A stretch of 17,686 bases of DNA from Deltaproteobacteria bacterium UBA2957 (GTDB taxonomy: Bacteria; Myxococcota_A; UBA796): positions 1-17,686 of the forward strand of contig DEBL01000130.1 of NCBI GenBank assembly GCA_002348535.1, in the 5' to 3' direction. A model generated the notes under the pieces. It saw only the letters and a list, made by a program, of their open reading frames with translations, had not been told where the DNA came from and ran no database searches. Positions 1 to 6,833 of the stretch are shown in pieces (the first letter of the stretch is position 1; each line of letters starts with the position of its first letter). The position numbers and the translations under genes were made by a program.

Positions 1-1164
1 CTCGGCTTCAGCGCCATGACCCCGATCGCGGATGTGGTCGGCCGAGCCGTTGAACTGTGCCGGCCTTATGCGGGAAAAATTGTTTTGGGGGGACCTCATC
101 CCACCGCGGTGGGCGATGCTGTTTTCGATGAGATGCCAGGGCTTGATGCCGCAGTGGTCGGAGAAGGGGAGCCGGTCATCGGCCCGCTTCTCGATTGGTG
201 GGCCGAGGGCGCGACATCTCCACCGCCGCCCGGTGTCCGAGCCCGCAACAACAACGCCTTCAAGGGTGCGACCCCGCTGGACCCCTCGCGGATCCCGCGC
301 CCTGCGCGAGATCTCCTGCCAAACGAGGCCTACCGGTATTTATTCGCCACTCGCCGTGGCTTCGCCACCATGATCAGCAGCCGTGGATGTCCGTTCCGTT
401 GTTCCTTTTGCGACAAGAGTGTCGGCGGTTCCAAATGGCGAGCGCGACCGGCAGCCGACGTTGTCGATGAGATGGAAGAACTGACCCACCACTATGGCGT
501 GGGCTTCATCAACTTCTACGATGACAACTTCACCATCTCGAGACGGCGAGTCATGGCCATCTGCGATGAGATCATCGCAAGAGGACTAAACATCGAGTGG
601 AAGTGCGAGGGTCGCGTCGATAGCGTCGACCCCGAACTGCTCAGTCGAATGCGAGAAGCGGGATGTCGCGTCGTTGCGTATGGCGTGGAAAGCGCCAACC
701 CAGAGACCTTGGCGCTGCTGCGCAAGGACATCACCGTGCCTCAAGCCATATCCGCCTTCGCGCAGACACGAGCGGCTGGCCTGCGCAGCCTTGCCTACAT
801 GATACTCGGTGCTCCCGGGGAAGACCAAGCTGCCGTCGAAGCTTCGATCCGATTCTGCCGTGACATTCAGGCTGATTACGTTCAGTTTTCCACGCTTTCC
901 GCCATGCCTGGCACCCCCTTGTTCTCCCACCCCCGCAATCTCGACACCAGCGTCAACAATCCCCTCGACGCAGATATTGACAGGAGCACGTTGACGGATC
1001 TCGACGGCGAAGCGCTGGGACGCCTAGTCCGGTCTGCTTGGCTCGGTTTCTACCTCCGTCCCCGCCCGATTGCGCGCCTCCTCCGCGATGCAGTTGCATC
1101 GGGGTCCATCGACGAAGTGTGGCGCATGGGACGGGCGCTGAGTCGCTGGCGCGTCGCCGCGTAA
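1..1164 (+). CDS. B12-binding radical SAM protein (5' end outside window)
   Basis: The frame is open from base 1, and the codons before the first ATG (base 16) read LGFSA, which fits the middle of a cobalamin-binding domain, so the true start lies upstream. Counting from base 1, the first ~70 residues are the end of a B12-binding Rossmann domain, with the typical GGPHPT and VVGEGE motifs. The radical SAM core follows, with CxxxCxxC at C130, C134 and C137 in the sequence RGCPFRCSFC. These cysteines should ligate a 4Fe-4S cluster that cleaves S-adenosylmethionine. Later motifs (FYDDNFT, YGVES, ILGAPGE) are normal for the BchE-like class. The protein is probably cytoplasmic. The substrate cannot be read from sequence; members of this class act in tetrapyrrole, lipid, antibiotic and other small-molecule chemistry. 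It ends with TAATAA, 7 nt before a convergent operon. Confidence 0.9.
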   Translation, partial: LGFSAMTPIADVVGRAVELCRPYAGKIVLGGPHPTAVGDAVFDEMPGLDAAVVGEGEPVIGPLLDWWAEGATSPPPPGVRARNNNAFKGATPLDPSRIPRPARDLLPNEAYRYLFATRRGFATMISSRGCPFRCSFCDKSVGGSKWRARPAADVVDEMEELTHHYGVGFINFYDDNFTISRRRVMAICDEIIARGLNIEWKCEGRVDSVDPELLSRMREAGCRVVAYGVESANPETLALLRKDITVPQAISAFAQTRAAGLRSLAYMILGAPGEDQAAVEASIRFCRDIQADYVQFSTLSAMPGTPLFSHPRNLDTSVNNPLDADIDRSTLTDLDGEALGRLVRSAWLGFYLRPRPIARLLRDAVASGSIDEVWRMGRALSRWRVAA

Positions 1165-1171
1165 TAATCCT

Positions 1172-2830
1172 TCACCACGTCAGATCAAGCAGGCGTTTAC
1201 GGACCTCTTCTGCCCGAGAGAAGCCGGGGTCGATTCTGAGCAGCGCCTCAAAGTGAAAGATGGCCCGCTTTGGGTTGCGACGTCCATCGGCGTACAGTGA
1301 CCCCAGACCGTAGTGAGCCGCGATGTTGTTCGGACAGTGTTGGAGGGCCGTGCGAAAGTTGACGATTGCATCCTCAACCGATCCGCGCTGGCTCGAAAGC
1401 AATCCAAGGTTGGAGTGGGCTTTGCAGTACGTGCGGTCCACCAAAAGCGCAGATTGCCATGCTTCCTTTGCGCTTCGGTGTTCCCCCATTTGGGCCCAAA
1501 CAATTCCCAAGTTGTTGTACGAGTCGAGGTGCTCTGAGTCTCGCTCAATGGCCGTCTGGAAAGCCGCAACGCTGGACTCCATGTCGCCAGAAAATCGATG
1601 TGCATCGCCCAATCCGTACCAGCCCTCTGCGACATTTGGCGACAGGCGAGTTGCTTCTTCCCACAGCGCGACCTCCGATGACCAGACCCGGTTCCGTTCG
1701 ATGGTTGCCAAGATCAACACGGGCACCAAGCCGCCGGCTGCACACCACAGCCCTCGCTGCCACCGGTCGGGAACCGACCATGCCGCGGCGAGAGCCAAGT
1801 AGAGCCCCGTCACATACGCCCGATGTTCTGCCATGCTCTCTTTAAGGGCCACAACGGAACTGCTTGGAATGAGAAACAGCGCCGCACAACCGAGCGCAAA
1901 TGCGACCAACGGACGACCCCTAGACCACCGGACAGCCCCCCAGAGTCCCAGCAACCATGCACACCAAGCACCGGCACCTCGGATGCTCAGCATTCGGACA
2001 TCATCGACGTGATGATAGAGCGTTTGTTGAATGGGAGCGACCCACAGGCCGAGGTAACGCAGCCATACCTCGGCTTGAGTCGTCACCTGGGTCAGGAGCG
2101 GCCGATCAACCTCGCGCGGGATGAAGTGTTCCGCGTAGATTGCACGTCCAACGACGCCAAGCACAATCGTGGCACCGAACGGAATGTACCACCGCCACCG
2201 TACTCGGTCTCGACCGAACAACCACTCCATCCACACCAACGCAAAGGGCGTCATCAGCGCCACTTCTTTGGTCCCCGTAGACAACACGCACAACACCAAG
2301 GCCAACAACCGTTGCGAGGTTGCGGGCGTGCCGTTTCGGCCTTCCGCTTCAAGCGCCCGCGCCCACACCGCCAGCGTTGAGAGGACAAACAATGCACACA
2401 AACTTTCAGACCGCCCGGTGATGTAGGTCACCCCTTCAGTCACCATCGGATGAATGCACCAGACGCCGCAGGCGACGGTACCAACTGCGAGGGGCCGAGG
2501 GTGGTTGGCCATGCGTCCAAGCCCCACGGCGAGATGCAAAGCCGACCATACAACCATGCCGTGAATCACTACACTCGTCACATGGTACCCAAACGGGTCT
2601 AAGCCGAAAGACCGGAAATTCCATGCATAGGTCAAAATCAAGAGCACGCGATTGACGTTGTACTCGAGGACCGCCCGAAGTTGCGTCAGGTCTCGGATGG
2701 TCGAGTTGCCCACCACCTCAATCTTGTCGTCGTATACAAAGGGTGCATTCAGGCCGTTCACAAACGCAACAGCCACAAGCGCCACAAGCGCGAGCCAGCA
2801 CGCCCTCAGCCACAACCGTTCACTGCTCAT
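1172..2830 (-). CDS. TMTC-like GT-C membrane protein with C-terminal TPRs
   Basis: This 552-residue polytopic membrane protein has a hydrophobic N-terminal two thirds with many transmembrane segments, then about four TPR units from residue ~400 to the end. Signature positions match bacterial relatives of eukaryotic TMTC O-mannosyltransferases. An acidic pair sits in the first extracytoplasmic loop (VYDD, D34-D35). HPMVTEGVTYITGRSE lies around residues 127-142. PSSSVVALKESMAEHRAYV, around 322-340, resembles the AEHRxYL motif near the end of the GT-C core. Such proteins transfer sugars from polyprenyl-phosphate donors on the outer face of the inner membrane. The TPRs probably bind the acceptor or a partner. 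Its ATG overlaps the stop of the upstream glycosyltransferase by 4 nt (ATGA), so the two are co-translated. Many annotations would call it only a TPR protein. Catalytic activity is inferred. Confidence 0.85.
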   Translation of the reverse strand: MSSERLWLRACWLALVALVAVAFVNGLNAPFVYDDKIEVVGNSTIRDLTQLRAVLEYNVNRVLLILTYAWNFRSFGLDPFGYHVTSVVIHGMVVWSALHLAVGLGRMANHPRPLAVGTVACGVWCIHPMVTEGVTYITGRSESLCALFVLSTLAVWARALEAEGRNGTPATSQRLLALVLCVLSTGTKEVALMTPFALVWMEWLFGRDRVRWRWYIPFGATIVLGVVGRAIYAEHFIPREVDRPLLTQVTTQAEVWLRYLGLWVAPIQQTLYHHVDDVRMLSIRGAGAWCAWLLGLWGAVRWSRGRPLVAFALGCAALFLIPSSSVVALKESMAEHRAYVTGLYLALAAAWSVPDRWQRGLWCAAGGLVPVLILATIERNRVWSSEVALWEEATRLSPNVAEGWYGLGDAHRFSGDMESSVAAFQTAIERDSEHLDSYNNLGIVWAQMGEHRSAKEAWQSALLVDRTYCKAHSNLGLLSSQRGSVEDAIVNFRTALQHCPNNIAAHYGLGSLYADGRRNPKRAIFHFEALLRIDPGFSRAEEVRKRLLDLTW

Positions 2831-3984
2831 CGAGCCACCTCGCGGTATACAGCAAGGTGACGGTCGGCGATGGTTGAAAATCCAAGTTGCTCGCGCACAT
2901 AGCGTCGACCCCGGCCCACCATGGCTTGGGCGGCCTCCCGGTCCTCCAGCAGGGTTCGAATCCGAGACCGAATCCCTTCGATATCGCCGTAGCGCACGAG
3001 CAGCCCCGCTCCCGCCTCCGCGATGAGCTCACCGCATCCGCAATCATCGGCAACAACAACGGGGGCTCCGCACAGCAGCCCTTCAAAGGGAACCAAACCA
3101 AACACCTCATCCGCCGAGGGATACACCAGCACATCGGTATCGGAAAGCAGGCGAAGGCGATCATCGCCTTCGACGAGGCCTGCAAAATGCACGTTTGAGC
3201 CGTGCGGTTCTGCTTTTGCGGTGCCCATTGCACCCATGTCGTTGCCCGCAATCACCAATTGAGCATCGCCGAGTTCTTCACCCGCAAAGGCGCGAACGAG
3301 GTGCTCCACACCCTTCCGCGGAGACACGCGGCCGAGGTAGGTCACCACCGGTCCTTCGTGGAGGCCAAGTCGCGCGCGAAATGCTCCCGTTTCCGGAAGC
3401 GCCTCGAACTCGCCGAGGTCCAGTCCGTTGGGAATCCTCTCGACGCGACCCGCGTCAATGCCAGCCGACCGATGGCGAGCAACGTCGGCGGAGCTGACAG
3501 CGATCAGCTTGGCTGCACCCTTCGGGACGTGCCCCGAAACAAATCGGTCCCACACCCACTTCACGCCCACCTTTCGTTCGTGGCGCAGCAACGTTCCGTT
3601 GGCCGTCAACACATACGGCACGGCATAGGATGCCGCCCACCGAACAGCCTCGTTGTTTAACAGGTGCCGGTGGCCGTGAAGGTGCATCACATCGACAGTG
3701 CTGCCGAGCGTGTCCAGCGCCTCTTGGACCCCAACGGGCAAGAACAGTTGATGCCGATACGCCACGCGGTTGCTTCGGTTGCGTACCGTCAGCACGCGCA
3801 CTCCGTGATGGTCTCGATCGTTGGCCAGCCCGCATCGTTGAGATTCATCGAAGGCGTCCGTGGTCAGCACAGTCACCGAATGACCCTTTTCGACCAGCGC
3901 ACGACTGAGGCCATCCACGATCCGCGGGATGCCTCCGAATGCCCAAGTGGGTGGAAAGTAGGGAGTGACTTGAAGAATGTGCAC
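2827..3984 (-). CDS. Glycosyltransferase family 4 (GT-B fold)
   Basis: This 385-residue cytoplasmic or membrane-associated glycosyltransferase has the GT-B layout. The N-terminal acceptor domain carries the glycine-rich loop FGGIPR (residues 16-21). The C-terminal donor domain begins near VTYLGRVSPRKG (~214-225) and has the retaining-enzyme E-x7-E motif at E293 and E301 (DEVFGLVPFEG). Length is normal for GT4 enzymes, which move a sugar from a nucleotide-sugar to a lipid-linked or saccharide acceptor. The start is GTG at 3984, chosen because GAGG (plus strand 3989-3992) sits 4 nt upstream and the protein begins at the canonical first strand (HILQVTPYFPP). It is first in a two-gene operon, coupled by an ATGA overlap to the TMTC-like gene, pointing to a shared glycan or glycoprotein pathway. 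Sugar specificity is unknown. Confidence 0.92.
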   Translation of the reverse strand: MHILQVTPYFPPTWAFGGIPRIVDGLSRALVEKGHSVTVLTTDAFDESQRCGLANDRDHHGVRVLTVRNRSNRVAYRHQLFLPVGVQEALDTLGSTVDVMHLHGHRHLLNNEAVRWAASYAVPYVLTANGTLLRHERKVGVKWVWDRFVSGHVPKGAAKLIAVSSADVARHRSAGIDAGRVERIPNGLDLGEFEALPETGAFRARLGLHEGPVVTYLGRVSPRKGVEHLVRAFAGEELGDAQLVIAGNDMGAMGTAKAEPHGSNVHFAGLVEGDDRLRLLSDTDVLVYPSADEVFGLVPFEGLLCGAPVVVADDCGCGELIAEAGAGLLVRYGDIEGIRSRIRTLLEDREAAQAMVGRGRRYVREQLGFSTIADRHLAVYREVAR

Positions 3985-4036
3985 GCTACCTCAGTGGCCA
4001 TAGCATCCGATAGCATGATGCCAGCGGAGATGACCG

Positions 4037-4066
4037 TTGGCGAATGCTTGACCGTACGATTAAGAT
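4037..4066 (+). promoter_or_regulatory. Weak sigma-70-like promoter candidate in the divergent gap
   Basis: The 100-bp gap between the divergent GT4 and Cys-rich lipoprotein genes contains TTGGCG (4037-4042), 18 nt, then TAAGAT (4061-4066), four of six consensus matches in each box. A start site near 4073 would leave a very short leader before the ATG at 4085, so this is only a candidate. No convincing promoter was seen on the opposite strand. Confidence 0.25.
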
Positions 4067-4084
4067 TGGGGCCCCGGAGGTCTT

Positions 4085-4468
4085 ATGCCCAAACGCTCTT
4101 CCCTGTTCGTCTCCTGTGCAGTTGTGGTTTCTCTGTTCCTGAGCGGATGCGGAAACGACTGCCAAAGCACATGCACAAAACTGTACGGCGCAGCCCCCAA
4201 CTGCGGGGGTCCAAACGAGGCGGTCGGCACCATCGGGTTGGTGCAGAACGGAGAGAGCGAGTCCAAGAAGATGCGCCAGTGCATGACTGCCTGTGAAACA
4301 GGACTCGAAAAGCCTGGCGAAGTCGGCGACTACGATCCGGAAGACCCGTCCACACCCCGAGACGTCACCTTGGACAACGACCGTCAAGTCGCCCTGTGGA
4401 TGGATTGCGTCGCGAGCAACGACTGCCCCAATCTCGAAACCGGTGGTTATTGCCGGCCGGTTTGGTAG
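4085..4468 (+). CDS. Small cysteine-rich lipoprotein, paralogue 1
   Basis: This 127-residue secreted lipoprotein has a charged start (MPKR), a hydrophobic stretch and the lipobox LSGC, making C22 the lipidated residue. Glycine at +2 contains no obvious inner-membrane retention signal. The mature protein has eight further cysteines (26, 30, 40, 66, 70, 108, 114, 123), enough for four disulfides. The spacing C-x3-C-x3-C, then C-x3-C, then C-x5-C-x8-C recurs almost exactly in the next gene, so the two are tandem paralogues. Both end in tryptophan. The ATG is preceded by GGAGG at 4076-4080, a strong ribosome site. It is first in an apparent operon with the second lipoprotein and an asparaginase. 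No known domain was recognised; the family resembles short Cys-rich lipoproteins of myxobacteria-type genomes. Confidence 0.85.
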   Translation: MPKRSSLFVSCAVVVSLFLSGCGNDCQSTCTKLYGAAPNCGGPNEAVGTIGLVQNGESESKKMRQCMTACETGLEKPGEVGDYDPEDPSTPRDVTLDNDRQVALWMDCVASNDCPNLETGGYCRPVW

Positions 4469-4470
4469 TC

Positions 4471-4764
4471 ATGAGGCTGCTAACCCTCGCCCTCGTGGCT
4501 CCGATCGGGTTGTTGATGGGGTGTGAGCCAAGCTGCGCAAAAACATGCCGCACACTCCTCGATTGCGAGGCCGTCGAGACGAGCGTCACAGAAGTAGAAG
4601 AGTGCGAGGCATCGTGCCAGGTACAGCAGGACATCTACGAAGACATGGGTGACGACAGCGTGGAACGAGAGGCGTTTAAAGAACTCAAACAATGCATTCA
4701 GTCGACAGAGTGCGACGCGATCGCTGCCGGTGAATGCTATGACGAAGAGTTGTACATCTGGTGA
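4471..4764 (+). CDS. Small cysteine-rich lipoprotein, paralogue 2
   Basis: This 97-residue lipoprotein starts at the ATG at 4471, just after the upstream stop at 4466-4468. The frame is open further upstream, but only this start places a proper signal peptide (MRLLTLALVAPIGLLMGC) at the N-terminus. The lipobox is LMGC, giving lipid-modified C18 with Glu at +2. Eight other cysteines (22, 26, 32, 45, 49, 75, 81, 89) repeat the spacing of the preceding gene: C-x3-C-x3-C, C-x3-C and C-x5-C-x7-C. The protein is acidic and ends in YIW. There is no clear Shine-Dalgarno, which fits translational coupling from upstream. Its stop overlaps the GTG of the asparaginase gene by 4 nt. Function is unknown; a small disulfide-bonded periplasmic or outer-membrane protein is expected. 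Confidence 0.82.
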   Translation: MRLLTLALVAPIGLLMGCEPSCAKTCRTLLDCEAVETSVTEVEECEASCQVQQDIYEDMGDDSVEREAFKELKQCIQSTECDAIAAGECYDEELYIW

Positions 4765-5774
4765 TCGAAAAACCACGATTGCTATTTCTGTTCACCGGCG
4801 GCACGATCAGCATGGCGAAGACGGGGGCGTCTGGACATCTTGCCGTCACTGACGCGGTCCCAGACCTCTTGAGTCATGCTCCCGTTCTCGCATCCGTCGC
4901 TGAGATTGAAACCCAAACTGTCACCAATGTCGACTCCAGTGATCTGACTCCCGAAGATTGGGCTTCGATGGCAGAGACCATCGCAGGGTCACAAGAGGAC
5001 TACGATGGGTTCGTGATTGTCCATGGTACCGACACCATGGCCTTCACAGCATGTGCCCTCAGCTTCATGCTCGGCGGAGACCACAAGCCGGTGGTTCTGA
5101 CCGGGTCCCAACGGCCCCTGATGGCCCCCCGAACAGACGCGCGGTCAAACCTAGTCCACTCCGCCATCAGCGCGACCATGAATGTGCGTGAGGTTGGTCT
5201 GTATTTCGGTAACCACCTGTTCCGAGGCAACCGGTCCACCAAGACCTCCGTTCACGCCTACGACGCCTACGCATCACCCAACCACCCTCCGCTTGTGGAA
5301 CTGGGTGTCGACATTGAACGAGTCAGCCCCGCCTTGCAGCGCACGGGACCGTTGACCGTTCGCACAGAGATCGACCCACGGGTCGCCGTCCTGAGCGCAT
5401 TTCCGGGCATGACACCCTCGGCGATCGATGCGCTCACGGATGCGGGCACCAAGATGATCATGCTTCGGGGTTTTGGGGAAGGCAACCTACCCATGAAGGC
5501 GTGGCCGGATGCCATACGCCGAGCGGCGGACGCCGGCATCCATGTTCTCGTGGGCAGCCAATGTCGTGCCGGTTCCAGCCGGCCGGGTCGATACGCGGGA
5601 AGCGACGCCGCGCGAGACGCTGGTGCCATCTACATCGGCGACATGACTGGAGAAGCCGCCGTGGTGAAGTCCATGTGCTTGCTCGGCCGAGGCCTGAATG
5701 GTGAAGCCTTCCGCACCGCATTGCTCTCGCCAATCGCGGGCGAGATCACGCCGGGATCAGCTTCCCGTCTGTGA
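4761..5774 (+). CDS. ansA: Type I (cytoplasmic) L-asparaginase
   Basis: This 337-residue enzyme hydrolyses L-asparagine to aspartate and ammonia. The first catalytic threonine is in FTGGTIS (T15). The second triad lies in VHGTDTM (T90, D91), with lysine K161 in RSTKTS, matching the T/T-D-K catalytic set of the asparaginase/glutaminase family. Length is nearly that of E. coli AnsA, and no signal peptide is present, so it is the low-affinity cytoplasmic type rather than the periplasmic one. The start is GTG at 4761, overlapping the upstream lipoprotein stop by 4 nt (GTGA), indicating coupling to two secreted lipoproteins, which is odd for a housekeeping cytoplasmic enzyme. Its last 29 nt overlap the 3' end of the convergent HEAT-repeat gene. 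Family assignment is secure; side activity on glutamine or use in archaeal-type tRNA amidation is not indicated. Confidence 0.95.
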   Translation: MIEKPRLLFLFTGGTISMAKTGASGHLAVTDAVPDLLSHAPVLASVAEIETQTVTNVDSSDLTPEDWASMAETIAGSQEDYDGFVIVHGTDTMAFTACALSFMLGGDHKPVVLTGSQRPLMAPRTDARSNLVHSAISATMNVREVGLYFGNHLFRGNRSTKTSVHAYDAYASPNHPPLVELGVDIERVSPALQRTGPLTVRTEIDPRVAVLSAFPGMTPSAIDALTDAGTKMIMLRGFGEGNLPMKAWPDAIRRAADAGIHVLVGSQCRAGSSRPGRYAGSDAARDAGAIYIGDMTGEAAVVKSMCLLGRGLNGEAFRTALLSPIAGEITPGSASRL

Positions 5775-6459
5775 CTGACCATCCGTGGGGCGGTCGCGCA
5801 GCGACCGCGTCAGCATGCGTCCCAAGATCCCAGTTGCGCTGGTGAAACGCCTCCGCAATCCGCACCCGCAGCCGGTTGCTCTCTTCCTTGTCGTCGGCAA
5901 TCAACTCTGCGAGGTGACCTTGGACCGACTCGTCGGGCTGCGACAGTGCAGCTTCGACCGCCGCATAGCGAATCCCTTCATCAAAGTCACGCAAGCAGTC
6001 TTCGATTGCAGGAACCACCCGCTCGTCCGTGTATTCCGCGAGTTTGATCAAAATCTGCCGCTTTTTCTCAGGCTTAAAGGGGTCGTTTTCTAAGGCGAGC
6101 ATGTCGATAAGCAGCGAGACGGTGGCCTCTTCACCTTGGTACTTGTCCACGAGCTGAAGGGGCCGTGCGAACTTTGGAGCCGACCGTGACCACGTCTTGA
6201 TCGGCTCGCAGACCGACTCACCAAGTTCATCGAGCAAATCGAACACCAACTGCTTTTCGTTGAGGTCCTTCATTTGGTGTTCGTACGTGACCGTAAACCG
6301 ACCAAGCAGGCCAAGTATCGCCTGCTCTGATCCGTCCTGCGCAAGCCAATGCAGACTCGCTTCACGATCTTCTGCCTGCGCATTGAGGTTCATGGCGCGC
6401 TTGCTGTGCCGCTTCAGTTGGCCGTCTGCGCCACCGGAAAAAAAGTCAAACAGTCCCAT
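5746..6459 (-). CDS. HEAT-repeat protein
   Basis: This is a 237-residue, almost entirely alpha-helical, acidic protein with no signal peptide or membrane segment. It starts MGLFDFFSGG, a common opening in this cytoplasmic family. Tandem helical hairpins follow, for example around SLHWLAQDGSEQAILGLLGR and RQILIKLAEYTDERVVPAI, then the classic HEAT pattern EGIRYAAVEAAL. Such scaffolds mediate protein-protein contacts; the partner is unknown. The ATG at 6459 was preferred over TTG/ATG at 6474-6477 because GGGAG lies about 8 nt upstream of it and the extra residues (MMGVLA) look untranslated. The 3' end overlaps the convergent asparaginase gene by 29 nt. It is monocistronic here. Related HEAT proteins are often annotated as hypothetical in myxobacteria-type genomes. 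Confidence 0.82.
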   Translation of the reverse strand: MGLFDFFSGGADGQLKRHSKRAMNLNAQAEDREASLHWLAQDGSEQAILGLLGRFTVTYEHQMKDLNEKQLVFDLLDELGESVCEPIKTWSRSAPKFARPLQLVDKYQGEEATVSLLIDMLALENDPFKPEKKRQILIKLAEYTDERVVPAIEDCLRDFDEGIRYAAVEAALSQPDESVQGHLAELIADDKEESNRLRVRIAEAFHQRNWDLGTHADAVAARPPHGWSVTDGKLIPA

Positions 6460-6538
6460 CGCTAAGACTCCCATCAAGTTTGATGCCTCTAGTAATCGTC
6501 CCGAGCCGGACGGCCCACACTTTGCCGCATTGCGCGCC

Positions 6539-6566
6539 CCATACCACCCCGAAGTATGGCTTTTTT
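6539..6566 (+). terminator. Orphan terminator-like hairpin with T6 tail
   Basis: CCATAC (6539-6544) pairs with GTATGG (6554-6559) across a 9-nt loop and is followed by C and six T residues. This is the shape of a weak intrinsic terminator reading on the plus strand. No plus-strand gene ends just upstream, so it may stop antisense or read-through transcription from the HEAT-gene side, end an unrecognised small RNA, or be chance. Confidence 0.4.
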
Positions 6567-6684
6567 GCAGGGCAAACCCAGAGAAGAATGCCTATCCAAT
6601 GCACCGCAGGCCATCGCTTGTCATCATCGCTCTGATTGCCGCCTGAGAGTGCACGGGGTACGTCCACCACATTGACCCGATCGT

Positions 6685-6701
6685 GACCGCTGGACGCGGT
6701 C
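6685..6701. repeat. Short inverted repeat, possible operator
   Basis: GACCGC (6685-6690) and GCGGTC (6696-6701) form a perfect 6-bp inverted repeat around a 5-nt centre, with no T-run after it. It lies about 50 bp upstream of the candidate -35 box of the PKD operon. It could be a regulator site or a small hairpin. The match is short and may be accidental in GC-rich DNA. Confidence 0.25.
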
Positions 6702-6748
6702 CCGGTTCCCCTGCCACCCCCTCGCATCGAATGAGTCGGTTTCTTTCG

Positions 6749-6778
6749 TTGACGATGGGCGGTAATCCTCCGTACACT
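6749..6778 (+). promoter_or_regulatory. Candidate sigma-70 promoter of the PKD lipoprotein operon
   Basis: TTGACG (6749-6754, five of six consensus bases) is separated by 18 nt from TACACT (6773-6778, four of six). A transcript start near 6785 would give a leader of about 50 nt before the lipoprotein start at 6834 or 6837. This is the best-placed promoter-like sequence in the gap. Confidence 0.45.
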
Positions 6779-6833
6779 ACCGCACGTTGGGTACGCGTTC
6801 GACCACCGCGCGCGTACGACCCTTGGAAGGACC

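Larger units (their letters stand above)
6460..6833. other. 374-bp non-coding region between divergent genes
   Basis: This is the longest stretch without a convincing gene. It lies between the 5' ends of the HEAT-repeat gene (minus) and the first PKD lipoprotein gene (plus). It holds a plus-strand hairpin with a T-run (6539-6566), a short inverted repeat (6685-6701) and a candidate promoter for the PKD operon (6749-6778). Open frames crossing it have no family resemblance or ribosome site. No clear promoter for the minus-strand gene was identified. Confidence 0.7.

Noticed and set aside
1823..2380. 185-residue plus-strand open frame
   Set aside because: It is antisense to the TMTC-like gene and rich in Arg/Pro/Gln/His without structure, typical of a shadow frame.
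6483..6638. Possible small plus-strand protein in the 374-bp gap
   Set aside because: It runs through the terminator-like hairpin, has no Shine-Dalgarno and its composition is not protein-like.
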